Assembly (NCBI RefSeq): GCF_007859325.1
Contig: NZ_VOHK01000003.1
Span: forward strand, 248,001 to 312,000
DNA from: Luteimonas marina
Lineage (GTDB): Bacteria; Pseudomonadota; Gammaproteobacteria; Xanthomonadales; Xanthomonadaceae
DNA length: 64,000 nt
Direction of reading: 5' to 3'
Positions 36,784-48,547 of the stretch are shown piece after piece (position 1 is the first letter of the stretch; every line of letters begins with the position of its first letter). The position numbers and the translations under genes are program-made. The notes beneath the pieces were generated by a model, which was not told where the DNA came from, did not search any database, and worked only from the letters and a program-made list of their open reading frames with translations.

Positions 36784-36987
36784 TCACATGCAACTGATTC
36801 CCAAAGTCCCGTTGCGACCCGATTCAGCTGTCGTGTAGCGTCAGTTTGCGGACGGTTGTGTCAGTTCGCATTCATGTCGAATGACGCGAGACACAGGGAT
36901 GTTCCACGCCTCAAGACCCCCTTCGGTCCCGTGCCGGCCGGCTTCTCGCCGCCCTGGCGGCTGTTCTCTGTTTCGGGGGTAGTGTCG

Positions 36988-39360
36988 ATGTCCGATCTTT
37001 CCAATCGCCGCATTCGCCTGCATGCACTGGCGGCTGCGACTGCCGTTGCGCTGTCCGCCGCGGTCGCGGTGCCGGCCTTCGCCGGCCGTGCCGATCTCGA
37101 CGGCCTGCAGTCAGACACCTCGTTCGACCAGTTCATCGTCAAGTACAAGGCCGGCGCGCCGGAACATGCCGACGCCGCACTGCGCGCGCGTGGCCTCGAC
37201 AGCGCCGCATCGGCCCTGGTCGGCGCCTCGCCGTCGCTGCGGGCGGCGGGCGTGCGCGACGGCATGCTGCGCCTCGCGCACCAGCGCCGCCTGGCGGTCG
37301 GCGCCGACGTGGTCCGCGTCAGCCGCAAGCTCGATCGCGTCGACGCCGAGACCCTGATGCGCCAGATCGCGGCCGATCCCAACGTCGAGTACGTCGAGGT
37401 CGACCAGATCATGCAGCCGCTGCTGACCCCGAACGATCCGCACTACGCCACCTACCTGTGGGGCCTGAAGGACGGCGTCGCCGGGATCCGGGCCAACCAG
37501 GCCTGGGATACAACCAACGGCGCCGGCACCGTGGTGGCCGTGCTCGACACCGGCATCGTCAGCCACAGCGACCTCAACGCCAACGTGATCGCGGGCTACG
37601 ACTTCATCAGCAACACCACCGTCGCCGGCGACGGCAACGGCCGCGATTCCGACCCGAGCGACCCGGGCGACTATTACGGCGGTGATCCGTCGAGCTGGCA
37701 CGGGACCCACGTCGCCGGCACCATCGCCGCGGTAGGCAACAACGGCGCCGGCGTGATCGGCGTGGCCTACGGCGCGAAGATCTCGCCGGTGCGCGTGCTC
37801 GGCCGCGGTGGCGGCTACACCTCCGACATCGTCGACGGCATCACCTGGGCCTCGGGCGGCACCGTCAGCGGCGTGCCCGCGAACGCCAACCCGGCCGAGG
37901 TCATCAACATGAGCCTGGGCGGCAGCGGCAGTTGTTCGAGCACCTACCAGAACGCGATCAACGCCGCGGTCGGCCGCGGCACCACGGTGGTGGTGGCGGC
38001 GGGCAACAGCAATGCCAACGCCTCGAGCTTCACCCCGGCCAGCTGCAACAACGTGATCAACGTGGCGGCGATCGGCAACACCGGCAACCGCGCCAGCTAT
38101 TCCAACTACGGCAGCAGCATCGACGTGGCCGCGCCCGGCGGCGACAGCGGCAGCTGCGCGACCCTGATCGTGTCCACCGGCAACGCCGGCAGCCAGGGGC
38201 CGACGACCGAGAACTACCTGTGCATGGCCGGCACCTCGATGGCGGCGCCGCACGTGGCCGGCGTGGTCGCGCTGATGCAGGCGGCGGCATCGACGCCGCT
38301 GACGCCGGCGCAGGTCGAGAGCACGCTCAAGAGCACGCTGCGCGCGTTCCCCTCGACCCAGAGCCCCGCGATCGGCGGCGGTATCGTCAACGCGGCGGCT
38401 GCGGTGGCTGCGGTGGCCGGCGGTGGCGGCGGCAACACCGCCCCGGTCGCCGGGTTCACCGCATCGGCCAGCGGCCTGACCGTGCAGTTCACCGATACCT
38501 CCACCGACAGCGACGGCACGATCGCCTCGCGCAGCTGGAATTTCGGCGACGGCACCACGTCGACGGCGACCAATCCGAGCAAGACGTATTCGTCCGCGGG
38601 CACCTACAGCGTCACCTTGACCGTGACCGACGACGACGGCGCGACCAACACCCGCACCCAGTCGGTGACCGTGAGCAGCGGCGGCGGTGGCGGCAGCGTG
38701 CTGCAGAACGGCGTGCCGGTGACCGGCATCTCCGGCGCTTCCGGCAGCACGCAGTCCTGGACGATCAACGTGCCGGCCGGCGCCAGCAACCTGGTGATCG
38801 CCACCTCGGGCGGCAGCGGCGACGCCGACCTGTACGTGCGCTTCGGTTCCGCACCGACCACATCGGCCTACGACTGCCGCCCGTACCGCAGCGGCAACGC
38901 CGAGTCCTGCTCGTTCGCGTCGCCGCAGGCGGGCACCTACCACGTGATGCTGCGCGGCTATTCGGCGTTCTCCGGGGTCACGCTCACCGGCTCGTACAGC
39001 GCCGGCGGCGGTGGTGGCACGCAGACCTACAGCAACGGCACCGACTACCCGATCAACGACAACAGCACGGTCGAAAGCCCGATGACGGTGTCCGGACGCA
39101 GCGGCAACGCGCCGAACAACACGCCGGTGGCGATCGACATCCGCCACACCTACCGCGCCGACCTGAAGGTCGACCTGGTGGCGCCGGACGGCAGCGTGTA
39201 CGTGCTGCACAACCGCACCGGCGGCAGCGCCGACAACATCATCGGCACCTACACGGTGAACCTGTCCAGCGAGCCGCGCAACGGCACGTGGCGCCTGCGC
39301 GTCAACGACAACTGGGCCGGCGACACCGGCTACATCAACAGCTGGAGCATCACCTTCTGA
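36988..39360 (+). CDS. Secreted subtilisin-like serine protease with PKD, PPC and P domains
   Basis: 790-residue extracellular S8 protease. Order: signal peptide (about 1-32), I9-like propeptide (about 45-145), catalytic domain (about 150-470), PKD domain (about 487-563), PPC domain (about 590-660) and a P/proprotein-convertase domain (about 680-790). The catalytic triad is D187 (VLDTGI), H238 (HGTHVAG) and S417 (GTSMAAPH). Glycine-rich linkers (GGGGG) join the modules. The ATG at 36988 follows GGGGGT and starts a twin-basic signal sequence. Secretion is likely through Sec then type II. A 253-bp upstream region holds a candidate Clp site. The tail closely resembles that of the next protease. 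Confidence 0.95.
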   Translation: MSDLSNRRIRLHALAAATAVALSAAVAVPAFAGRADLDGLQSDTSFDQFIVKYKAGAPEHADAALRARGLDSAASALVGASPSLRAAGVRDGMLRLAHQRRLAVGADVVRVSRKLDRVDAETLMRQIAADPNVEYVEVDQIMQPLLTPNDPHYATYLWGLKDGVAGIRANQAWDTTNGAGTVVAVLDTGIVSHSDLNANVIAGYDFISNTTVAGDGNGRDSDPSDPGDYYGGDPSSWHGTHVAGTIAAVGNNGAGVIGVAYGAKISPVRVLGRGGGYTSDIVDGITWASGGTVSGVPANANPAEVINMSLGGSGSCSSTYQNAINAAVGRGTTVVVAAGNSNANASSFTPASCNNVINVAAIGNTGNRASYSNYGSSIDVAAPGGDSGSCATLIVSTGNAGSQGPTTENYLCMAGTSMAAPHVAGVVALMQAAASTPLTPAQVESTLKSTLRAFPSTQSPAIGGGIVNAAAAVAAVAGGGGGNTAPVAGFTASASGLTVQFTDTSTDSDGTIASRSWNFGDGTTSTATNPSKTYSSAGTYSVTLTVTDDDGATNTRTQSVTVSSGGGGGSVLQNGVPVTGISGASGSTQSWTINVPAGASNLVIATSGGSGDADLYVRFGSAPTTSAYDCRPYRSGNAESCSFASPQAGTYHVMLRGYSAFSGVTLTGSYSAGGGGGTQTYSNGTDYPINDNSTVESPMTVSGRSGNAPNNTPVAIDIRHTYRADLKVDLVAPDGSVYVLHNRTGGSADNIIGTYTVNLSSEPRNGTWRLRVNDNWAGDTGYINSWSITF

Positions 39361-39401
39361 TGCGACACGCAGGCGCCACCGCAAGGCGATGAAGTGGAAG
39401 G

Positions 39402-39438
39402 GGCGGCACCCGGGCGACCGGCGTGCCGCCTTTCTTTT
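39402..39438 (+). terminator. Intrinsic terminator after the S8 protease
   Basis: An eight-pair GGCGGCAC stem (39402-39409 with 39423-39430) and a 13-base loop are followed by TTTCTTTT. It lies 42 bp after the stop, separating the two protease transcripts. Confidence 0.8.
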
Positions 39439-39462
39439 CGAAGGCGAAAGCCGATTGGATGA

Positions 39463-41802
<2,340 letters not shown>

Positions 41803-41834
41803 GGGGATGGCCATCCGGGTTTCATGCATGTTTC

Positions 41835-41860
41835 GACCCCGGCTTGCCGGGGTCTTTTTT
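41835..41860 (+). terminator. Intrinsic terminator after the lysyl-endopeptidase-like gene
   Basis: An eight-pair GACCCCGG stem (41835-41842 with 41847-41854), a CTTG loop and six T residues, 33 bp after the stop codon. Confidence 0.9.
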
Positions 41861-42224
41861 CATGCCAATGGTGGGGGACGATCTCGGTCGTTTGCTTCGA
41901 TGTGGCCTTTTGCAAGCGCCGGCTTTGCGGGGCAGTTCCTGCCTTCGCAGTTGTTTGTGGATGCGGAGGATTTCGTTGGGTGCGCTTTGGGTTGGAAGCA
42001 AAAGCTTCCGCCTTCGGCGGGTTCATTTCTTTTGATAAGCGTCAAAAGAAACGAACCAAAGAAAAACGCTTTCCCCGACAAGGCGAATCCGCGAACGGGG
42101 AGTGTGAGGGGATTTTCCGACACGGCATCCATGCCGTGGCGGAAAACGCCGCACATCCCTGTGCGGCGCCCTGCGGGTCTGGAGACTGTGCGGGCTTTCA
42201 AGGAAACCGCTGGAAGACTCCAGC

Positions 42225-42290
42225 CTGTCATTCCGAACGCAGTGAGGAATCTCGAATAGCGCAGATTTCTCGCTACGCTCGAAATGACAG
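42225..42290. repeat. GTCAT-type repeat whose two arms pair differently
   Basis: The left arm folds as ATTCC-GA-AC-GCA-GT-GA-GGAAT, and the right arm, read in reverse, as ATTTC-GA-GC-GTA-GC-GA-GAAAT. The arms differ from each other, yet each keeps its own full pairing. Spacer ten bases. Confidence 0.92.
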
Positions 42291-42302
42291 TGCTTGGCCG
42301 TT

Positions 42303-42371
42303 GTGGGAGCGGCTTCAGCCGCGACCGGGAGTTCCCTGGCGCCGGCCAGTCGCGTCTGAAGGCACTTCTAC
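42303..42371. repeat. TTCA-loop REP pair, diverged
   Basis: Left arm 42303-42324 has GCGGC-TTCA-GCCGC; the right arm 42350-42371 is a diverged inverted copy (five mismatches of 22) with a weaker hairpin. Confidence 0.75.
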
Positions 42372-42578
42372 AGGTTGCGGAATATGGTTCGGCAGCCGCG
42401 ATGCATGGAGGCCCGCCGTTTTTCGGCACGACAGGGATGCCCTGTCGAAAAATCCCGTCGAGCTTGCCGGTGCCGTCCCACCGGCATCGAACCGGACAAT
42501 CGCCCGGGGTATCCTTCCTTCCCCGCCGGGCGAACCGCACGCAGCGCGCCGGGCCGCACAGGACGACAGGCTTCCCCC

Positions 42579-43334
42579 ATGACCACAGAACTCCCGCTCG
42601 CCGTCATCGGCGGTACCGGCCTCTACGCCCTGGCCGAACTGCAGGACATCGAAACCCACCAGCCCGTCACGAAGTACGGTGCGCCCTCCGGCCCGATCCG
42701 CGTCGGCACACTGGCCGGCCAGCGCGTCGCCTTCCTTGCGCGCCACGGCGAGGGGCATTCGGTGCCGCCGCACAAGGTCAACTACCGCGCCAACCTCGCC
42801 GCGCTGCAGGCGCTGGGCGCGACGCGGGTGCTGGCGCTCAACACCGTCGGCGGCATCAGCGAACGTTTCGGTCCGCGCGTGCTCGCCTGCCCGGACCAGT
42901 TGATCGACTACACCTGGGGACGCATCTCGACGATCTGCGAGGAAGCCGGCAGCGAAGTGCTGCACGCCGACTTCGGCGATCCCTACACGCCGGCGCTGCG
43001 CCGCAGCGTGATCGAGGCGGCGAAGGTGTCGGGCGTCACACTTGTCGAGGACGGCTGCTATGGCGCCACCCAGGGACCACGGCTGGAGACGAAGGCGGAG
43101 ATCGCGCGCATGCGTCGTGACGGCTGCGATCTCGTCGGCATGACCGGCATGCCCGAAGCCGGCCTCGCGCGCGAACTGGGCCTTGAATACGCGTGCCTGG
43201 CGATCGTCGCCAACTGGGCGGCGGGCGCGGGACCGGATCCGGACGAGGTGATCACGCTCGACGACGTGCTGGCGAACGTCGCCGCCGCGTCCTCGGGCGT
43301 GCCGAAGATCGTCTCGGCGCTGCTGGCCGGGTGA
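42579..43334 (+). CDS. mtnP: S-methyl-5'-thioadenosine/thioinosine phosphorylase
   Basis: Purine nucleoside phosphorylase family enzyme of methionine salvage. 251 residues; seen are AVIGGTGLY (about 8), [21 protein letters not shown] (about 53), LNTVGGIS (about 86) and [14 protein letters not shown] (about 160), the MTAP/MTIP signatures. In Pseudomonas the related enzyme prefers methylthioinosine; substrate preference here is not resolved. The ATG at 42579 follows a weak GACAGG site. Other salvage genes are not adjacent. Confidence 0.9.
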   Translation: MTTELPLAVIGGTGLYALAELQDIETHQPVTKYGAPSGPIRVGTLAGQRVAFLARHGEGHSVPPHKVNYRANLAALQALGATRVLALNTVGGISERFGPRVLACPDQLIDYTWGRISTICEEAGSEVLHADFGDPYTPALRRSVIEAAKVSGVTLVEDGCYGATQGPRLETKAEIARMRRDGCDLVGMTGMPEAGLARELGLEYACLAIVANWAAGAGPDPDEVITLDDVLANVAAASSGVPKIVSALLAG

Positions 43335-43432
43335 TTGCATCGACCGGGCTTGCTTTGCATACTCGACGGGTCCGGCCGGACGCCTTGCACGGCCGGCCGG
43401 GCGCCACCAGCCATCACGAGGTTCGACGAGTC

Positions 43433-43639
43433 ATGCAATACGGCACAGTGAAGTGGTTCAACGACGCCAAGGGGTTCGGGTTCATTGCACCGGAAGACGG
43501 CAGCGCCGATGTCTTCGTGCACTATTCCGCGATCGACTCCAAGGGCTTCCGCAGCCTGCAGGAAGGCCAGCGCGTCCAGTACGAAGTCACCCAGGGTCCG
43601 AAGGGTGCGCAGGCGGCAGGGGTGCAGCCGGTCGCCTGA
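43433..43639 (+). CDS. Cold-shock domain protein (CspA family)
   Basis: 68-residue single cold-shock domain: [18 protein letters not shown] (RNP1 KGFGFI), then DVFVHYSAI (RNP2 VFVHY). RNA/ssDNA-binding chaperone of translation and cold adaptation. The 98-bp stretch from mtnP could hold a leader; a strong terminator follows the gene. Confidence 0.96.
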   Translation: MQYGTVKWFNDAKGFGFIAPEDGSADVFVHYSAIDSKGFRSLQEGQRVQYEVTQGPKGAQAAGVQPVA

Positions 43640-43663
43640 TGGTGTCGGCGACGATCTATTCCG

Positions 43664-43687
43664 GCCCCGCCCTGGCGGGGCTTTTTT
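43664..43687 (+). terminator. Intrinsic terminator of the cold-shock gene
   Basis: A seven-pair stem GCCCCGC/GCGGGGC (43664-43670 with 43675-43681), a CCTG loop, then six T residues (43682-43687). Confidence 0.9.
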
Positions 43688-43698
43688 CTGGCTCCTCG

Positions 43699-43783
43699 AA
43701 ACTGTCATTTCGACCGCAGGGAGAAATCCCGTCTCCGGCGCAAGGGAAGGGGGGATTTCTCCCTGCGGTCGAAATGACAGTTT
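43699..43783. repeat. GTCAT-type paired-hairpin repeat (32-bp perfect)
   Basis: Arms 43699-43730 and 43752-43783 pair perfectly over 32 bp. Each arm is ATTTC-GA-CC-GCA-GG-GA-GAAAT, the same as the 32.2-kb copy. It lies just past the cold-shock gene terminator. Confidence 0.93.
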
Positions 43784-43838
43784 TGCCGTATTGCGCCCTC
43801 ACTTGGGAGCCTCCCCTTTTTTCCTGGTGGCGGGCAGC

Positions 43839-45095
43839 ATGACCCACCGGCGCATCGCCATCGTCGGCTACGGCAGCGCGGGCCAGTGCGCGGCGGTGCT
43901 GCTGTCGCGCGACGGGCATGCGGTCGAGGTGTTCGAGCGCGTGCCGGTGCCCGGCCCGGTCGGCGCCGGGTTCCTGCTGCAGCCCAGCGGCCTGCAGGTG
44001 CTGTGGCGCATGGGCCTGCTGCCGCAGGTGCTGCGCCATGGCGCGGTGGTCGAACGCTTGTTCGGCGATACGCCGTGCGGGCGCGCGGTGATGGACATGC
44101 GCTACGCCGGGCTCGATCCGCGCCTGGCCGGCATCGGGCTGCAGCGCGGCGCATTGTTTTCGATCCTGTCCGATGCGTGGGACGGGCATCGCGAGGTGCG
44201 CGCGGGCACGCGCATCGTCGAACTGGCCGACGACGGACGCATGCTGCTCGACGAGGCCGGCGGACGGCACGGTCCCTACGACCTCGTCGTGGTCGCCGAC
44301 GGCGCCGGGTCGCTGCTGCGCGCGAAGGTCGGCCGCATCCGGCTCGACCAGCCGTATCCCTGGGGCGCGCTGTGGTGCCTGCTGCCGGCGGCGGACTGGC
44401 CGCACCTGCGCGAACTGCGCCAGCGCTACGTCGCCGCGCGCAAGATGATCGGCCTGCTGCCGGTGGGCACGCGGCCGGGCGACGACACGCCGAGGTTGAG
44501 CTTCTTCTGGAGCCTGCCGGTCGCCACGTTCGACGCCTGGCGCGAAGGTGGCCTCGATGCCTGGAAGGCGGAGGTGCTGTCGCTGTGGCCGGAGATCGCG
44601 CCGTTGCTGGATGGGATCGCCGCACCGGAGCATCTCGCGCGCGCCGGCTATCGCGATGCGGTGGTCGCACACTGGCACCGCGGCCATGCCGTGCTGATCG
44701 GCGACGCCGCGCATGCGATGAGCCCGCAGCTGGGGCAGGGCGTGAACATGGCGCTGATGGATGCGGCGGCGCTGGCCGATGCACTGCGCATGCACCGGCC
44801 GCTGCCCGATGCGCTGGACGCGTTCCAGCGGGCGCGCCGCCGCCATGTCGCGATCTACCAGCTGTGGAGCCGCTGGCTCACGCCGATGTTCCAGTCCGAC
44901 CTCGACACCGTGGCGAGGCTGCGCGACATCGCGCTGCGGCCGGCGGGCCGGCTTCCGTTCGGCAGAACGCATATGCTGCAGGTGCTGAGCGGCACGCAGC
45001 ACGGCCTGTTCGGCCGGATCGCGCTCGACGAGGCCTTCGTCGGCGCGCTGGCGGACGGCGTGTGCGGCCGCAGTGACGGGAGGGAGGCGCGATGA
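43839..45095 (+). CDS. FAD-dependent monooxygenase
   Basis: 418-residue flavoprotein of the UbiH/PHBH-type family: VGYGSAGQCAAVLLSRDG (about 8-25), DG motif VVVADGAGSLLRAK (about 150), GDAAHAMSPQLGQGVNMALMDA (about 290-311). The substrate is unknown. The ATG at 43839 lies after the GTCAT repeat. Its stop overlaps the start of the AidB-like gene as ATGA, so both proteins are probably made together. An aromatic or lipid substrate handed on to the acyl-CoA dehydrogenase is possible but unproven. Confidence 0.85.
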   Translation: MTHRRIAIVGYGSAGQCAAVLLSRDGHAVEVFERVPVPGPVGAGFLLQPSGLQVLWRMGLLPQVLRHGAVVERLFGDTPCGRAVMDMRYAGLDPRLAGIGLQRGALFSILSDAWDGHREVRAGTRIVELADDGRMLLDEAGGRHGPYDLVVVADGAGSLLRAKVGRIRLDQPYPWGALWCLLPAADWPHLRELRQRYVAARKMIGLLPVGTRPGDDTPRLSFFWSLPVATFDAWREGGLDAWKAEVLSLWPEIAPLLDGIAAPEHLARAGYRDAVVAHWHRGHAVLIGDAAHAMSPQLGQGVNMALMDAAALADALRMHRPLPDALDAFQRARRRHVAIYQLWSRWLTPMFQSDLDTVARLRDIALRPAGRLPFGRTHMLQVLSGTQHGLFGRIALDEAFVGALADGVCGRSDGREAR

Positions 45096-46717
45096 CCGGA
45101 TCCGGAACCCATGCGGTCGACAACCAGCCGCCGGAGTTCGCGCCGCACGACCTGTGGCGCGACGACATCGCGCTGCGCGAGGCGCTGGCGAGAGAGGGCG
45201 GCGGCGCCTTCGCCGACCGGATCGCCGCCTACGGCACGCTGGCGGGCGGGGACCTACTCGCGGCTTCGTTCGACGCGCACCGCGACCGCCCGCGGCTGCG
45301 CACGCACGACCGCTTCGGCCATCGCATCGACACGGTCGAATTCCATCCGAACTACCACGCCATCATGCAGGCCGCGATCGAAGACGGCGTCGCCGGCCTG
45401 TCCTGGGCCGAACCGTCGCCCGGCGCGCACGTCGCGCGCGCGGCGCTGAGCTACCTGCACTACCAGGCGGAGCCGGGCAGCAGCTGCCCGCTGACGATGA
45501 CCCACGCCGCGGTGCCCGTGCTGGCGCGCGAACCCGCGCTGCACGACTGGGTGGCGAAGGTCGCCGCCTGCCGCTACGACCCGCGCGACCTGCCGATGGC
45601 GGACAAGGCCGGCGTCACTCTCGGCATGGGCATGACCGAGAAGCAGGGCGGCAGCGACGTGCGCGCGAACACCACCACGGCCGAGCCGCTGCCGGGCGGC
45701 GACGGCTATGTGCTGCGCGGTCACAAGTGGTTCTTCTCCGCGCCGATGAGCGACGCCTTCCTGGTGCTGGCGCAGGCGCCCGGCGGGCTGACCTGCTTCC
45801 TGATGCCGCGACGCCTGCCCGACGGCGCGCTCAACGGTTTCCGGCTGATGCGGCTCAAGGACAAGCTCGGCGACTGGAGCAACGCCTCGTCCGAGATCGA
45901 ATTCGACGCCGCGCGTGCGCATCGCATTGGCGACGAGGGACGCGGCGTGGCGACCATCATCGAGATGGTGATGCTGACCCGGCTCGACTGCATGCTCGGT
46001 TCGGCCGGGCTGATGCGCATGGCGCTGTCGCAGGCGCTGCACCACTGCCGGCACCGGCAAGCGTTCGGCAAGGCGCTGCTCGACCAGCCGCTGATGCGCA
46101 ACGTGCTGGCCGATCTCGCGATCGAGGCCGAAGCCGCGATCGCGCTGGCCATGCGCGTCGCGCGCGCGGTGGATGCGGCGCCGCGCGATCCGGCGCAGGC
46201 GGCGCTGGCGCGCATCGCCACCGCGATCGGCAAGTTCTGGATCTGCCGGCGCGCGCCGGCCTTCGTCAACGAAGCGCAGGAATGCCTGGGCGGCAACGGT
46301 TACGTCGAGGAATCGCTGCTGCCGCGGCTGTACCGGCAGGCGCCGCTGAACTCGATCTGGGAAGGCAGCGGCAACATCCAGTGTCTCGACGTGCTGCGCG
46401 CGCTGTCGCGCGAGCCGGACAGCGTGGCGGCACTGCTGGCCGAACTCGATGCCGCCGCCGGCCGCGACGGCGATTTCGATGCCGCGCTCGCCGTCCTGCG
46501 CGGGACCTTGTCCGCAAATCCGTCCGAGGCCGGTGCGCGGCACCTGGTCGATCGCATGGCGCTGCTGCTGCAGGCCTCGGTGCTGCTGCGCGCCGGCAGC
46601 GCCGTCGCCGGCGCGTTCTGCCGCAGCCGCCTCGGCGGCGCCCACGGTGCAGTGTTCGGCACCTTGCCGGCGGACATCGCTTTCGACGCGCTCATCGCGC
46701 GCGCGACCGGCGACTGA
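45092..46717 (+). CDS. AidB-like acyl-CoA dehydrogenase
   Basis: 541 residues, the same length as E. coli AidB, whose role in the adaptive response to DNA alkylation and isovaleryl-CoA oxidation is debated. Seen are the AidB-type N-terminus (NQPPEFAPHDLWRDDIALRE), GMGMTEKQGGSDVRANTTTAEP (about 187-208), HKWFFSAPMSDAFLVLAQA and the C-terminal RQAPLNSIWEGSGNIQCLDVLRAL (about 412). FAD-binding is expected. It is translationally coupled to the flavin monooxygenase upstream. No ada gene is in the window. Confidence 0.88.
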   Translation: MTGSGTHAVDNQPPEFAPHDLWRDDIALREALAREGGGAFADRIAAYGTLAGGDLLAASFDAHRDRPRLRTHDRFGHRIDTVEFHPNYHAIMQAAIEDGVAGLSWAEPSPGAHVARAALSYLHYQAEPGSSCPLTMTHAAVPVLAREPALHDWVAKVAACRYDPRDLPMADKAGVTLGMGMTEKQGGSDVRANTTTAEPLPGGDGYVLRGHKWFFSAPMSDAFLVLAQAPGGLTCFLMPRRLPDGALNGFRLMRLKDKLGDWSNASSEIEFDAARAHRIGDEGRGVATIIEMVMLTRLDCMLGSAGLMRMALSQALHHCRHRQAFGKALLDQPLMRNVLADLAIEAEAAIALAMRVARAVDAAPRDPAQAALARIATAIGKFWICRRAPAFVNEAQECLGGNGYVEESLLPRLYRQAPLNSIWEGSGNIQCLDVLRALSREPDSVAALLAELDAAAGRDGDFDAALAVLRGTLSANPSEAGARHLVDRMALLLQASVLLRAGSAVAGAFCRSRLGGAHGAVFGTLPADIAFDALIARATGD

Positions 46718-46762
46718 TCCGGTGGCGTGAGGCCACGCATCCGGTAGCGCGATGCCGGCCCG

Positions 46763-46838
46763 TGTCATCCCGAGCGCAGCGAGGGATCTGCTTTTGAAGT
46801 CAACCGGACGGAGATCCCTCGCTGCGCTCGGGATGACA
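46763..46838. repeat. GTCAT-type paired-hairpin repeat
   Basis: A perfect 27-bp inverted repeat (46763-46789/46812-46838). Each arm is ATCCC-GA-GC-GCA-GC-GA-GGGAT. It lies in the convergent gap between the AidB-like gene and the secreted hydrolase. Confidence 0.93.
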
Positions 46839-46985
46839 GTGAGGATCGAACGCCGCAGGGGGCTCGAACGTCGCGCCATCGTCGGGCGTCGGTGCAGGCG
46901 TGCGGCCATGCAAGCGGCACTGCGCCGACAAAAGAAGCCGGCCGCAGGCAGGATGCACGCGGCCGGCAGTGCGTTGGTGGTGGAC

Positions 46986-47942
46986 CTACTTCTCCAGGAA
47001 GTCCAGCAGGTCCTGGTTGAGCCGGTCCTTGTGGGTGTCGGCCAGGCCGTGCGGGGCGCCCGGATAGACGATCAGTTCCGCACCGTCGACCAGCGCCGCG
47101 GCGGCGCGCGCCGAGGTGTCGACCGGCACGATCTGGTCGTCGCTGCCGTGGACCACCAGCGTCGGCACGTCGAACTTCTTCAGGTCCTCGCGGAAGTCGG
47201 TGGCCGAGAACGCCGCGATCGAGTCGTAGGTGTTCTTGTGGCCGGCCTGCATGCCCTGCACCCAGAACGACTGGACCAGCGCCTGGTTGGGCGTCGCGCC
47301 GGGACGGTTGAAGCCGAAGAACGGACCGGACGCGATGTCGAGGTACAGCTGCGAACGGTTCTCGAGCGAGGCCTTGCGCAGGCCGTCGAAGACCTCGATC
47401 GGCAGGCCGCCGGGGTTGTCGTCGGTCTGCAGCATCAGCGGCGGCACCGCGGCCACCAGCACCGCCTTCTTCACCCGCGCCGTGCCGTGGCGGCCGATGT
47501 AGCGCGCCACCTCGCCGCCACCGGTGGAGAAGCCGACCACGGTGACGTCGTTGAGGTCCAGCGCATCGATCACGGCGGCGAGGTCGTCGGCGTAGTGGTC
47601 CATGTCGTTGCCGTCCCAGGGCTGGCTGGAGCGGCCGTGGCCGCGGCGGTCGTGGGCGACCACGCGATAGCCCCGCGAGGCCAGGAAGAACATCTGCGAT
47701 TCCCAGCTGTCCGAGTTCAGCGGCCAGCCGTGGCTGAAGGTGACCACCGGGCCGTCCTTCGGGCCCCAGTCCTTGTAGTAGAGGCGCACGCCGTCGGCGG
47801 TGACGACGTGGTCGCCGTCGACGGTGGCGGTGCGGGCGGCGGACTGCGCGGTGGCCGCGGGCTGCGCGGCGTGGGCGGCGAAGCCGGCCTGCAGGGCGAG
47901 GGCCAGCAGGCTGGCGGAGAAGGTGCGGGTCATGGCGTTCAT
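46986..47942 (-). CDS. Secreted alpha/beta hydrolase, chloroperoxidase-like
   Basis: 318 residues with a signal peptide (about 1-25, ending AAHA) and a cofactor-free haloperoxidase-type alpha/beta hydrolase: [12 protein letters not shown] (about 69), DRRGHGRSS (about 98), nucleophile GFSTGGGE (serine about 138), acid in HGSDDQIVP (about 264) and base near APHGLADTH (about 295). Likely an exported esterase or perhydrolase. The ATG at 47942 has GAGG nine bases upstream, better than the ATG three codons later. It follows ohr on the same strand and may be co-regulated. Confidence 0.85.
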   Translation of the reverse strand: MNAMTRTFSASLLALALQAGFAAHAAQPAATAQSAARTATVDGDHVVTADGVRLYYKDWGPKDGPVVTFSHGWPLNSDSWESQMFFLASRGYRVVAHDRRGHGRSSQPWDGNDMDHYADDLAAVIDALDLNDVTVVGFSTGGGEVARYIGRHGTARVKKAVLVAAVPPLMLQTDDNPGGLPIEVFDGLRKASLENRSQLYLDIASGPFFGFNRPGATPNQALVQSFWVQGMQAGHKNTYDSIAAFSATDFREDLKKFDVPTLVVHGSDDQIVPVDTSARAAAALVDGAELIVYPGAPHGLADTHKDRLNQDLLDFLEK

Positions 47943-47996
47943 GGCGTTGCCTCGTTGGATGAAGGAAGGTGGAAGGAAGTAGGGCGCGGTAAGACG

Positions 47997-48425
47997 TCAG
48001 TCGGCGACCACGAGCGTCACGTCGATGTTTCCGCGCGTGGCGTTGGAGTAGGGGCAGACCTGGTGGGCGGCGTCGACCAGCGACTGCAGCGTGTCGCGCG
48101 GCACGCCGGGGGCGGCGATGGTCAGTTCGGCCTCGATGCCGAAGCCGGCGGGGATCTGGCCGATGCCGACCTTGCCGGTGACCGTGGTGGTCGCCGGCAG
48201 CGCGACCTTCTGCCTGCCGGCCACGAACTTCAGCGCGCCGAGGAAGCAGGCCGAGTAGCCGGCGGCGAACAGTTGCTCGGGGTTGGTGCCGGGGCCGCCG
48301 GCGCCGCCGAGTTCGCGCGGGGTGGAGAGCTGCACGTCGAGCACGCCGTCGGAGGAGGCGGCCCGGCCTTCGCGGCCGCCCGTGGCGGTGGCGGTGGCGG
48401 CGTAGAGGATCTTGTCGATGGACAT
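47997..48425 (-). CDS. ohr: Organic hydroperoxide reductase Ohr
   Basis: 142-residue Ohr/OsmC-fold thiol peroxidase for organic hydroperoxides. The reactive cysteines are present: peroxidatic in YSACFLGAL (about 60) and resolving in [13 protein letters not shown] (about 124). The start TLY-AT region ([13 protein letters not shown]) is typical of Ohr rather than OsmC. The usual MarR-type repressor OhrR is absent here; an AraC-family gene is divergent instead (122 bp). Confidence 0.96.
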   Translation of the reverse strand: MSIDKILYAATATATGGREGRAASSDGVLDVQLSTPRELGGAGGPGTNPEQLFAAGYSACFLGALKFVAGRQKVALPATTTVTGKVGIGQIPAGFGIEAELTIAAPGVPRDTLQSLVDAAHQVCPYSNATRGNIDVTLVVAD

Positions 48426-48495
48426 GGCGGTGGTTCCTGTCTGGGGTGGGTGGCCGGAACGGGCGTCGTCCGGTGATGCGTACTTTGGGCGCCCG

Positions 48496-48547
48496 GATGG
48501 AATGATTGGTGATATAAAATCCTGAAAACTTGATCAGGAGTACGGGC
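48496..48547. promoter_or_regulatory. AT-rich divergent control region ohr / AraC regulator
   Basis: An AT-rich patch with TATAAAAT (48513-48520) and an imperfect inverted repeat CCTGA-N8-TCAGG (48521-48525/48534-48538) that overlaps the regulator's Shine-Dalgarno (CAGGAG). Possible operator; -35 elements are not clear. Confidence 0.4.

Larger units (their letters stand above)
41861..42578. other. Hairpin-rich 718-bp intergenic region
   Basis: No supported gene. It holds a 15-bp inverted repeat with one mismatch (42020-42034/42043-42057, core TTCTTTTG), and three compact hairpins: CACGGCAT/ATGCCGTG (42121-42138), GCCGCACA/TGTGCGGC (42148-42167) and CGACAGGG/CCCTGTCG (42429-42447). It also holds one GTCAT repeat (42225-42290) and one TTCA REP pair (42303-42371). 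The T/A-rich part near 42.02-42.07 kb is unusual for this genome. It resembles long intergenic repeats I recall from Lysobacter-like genomes. Confidence 0.7.
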
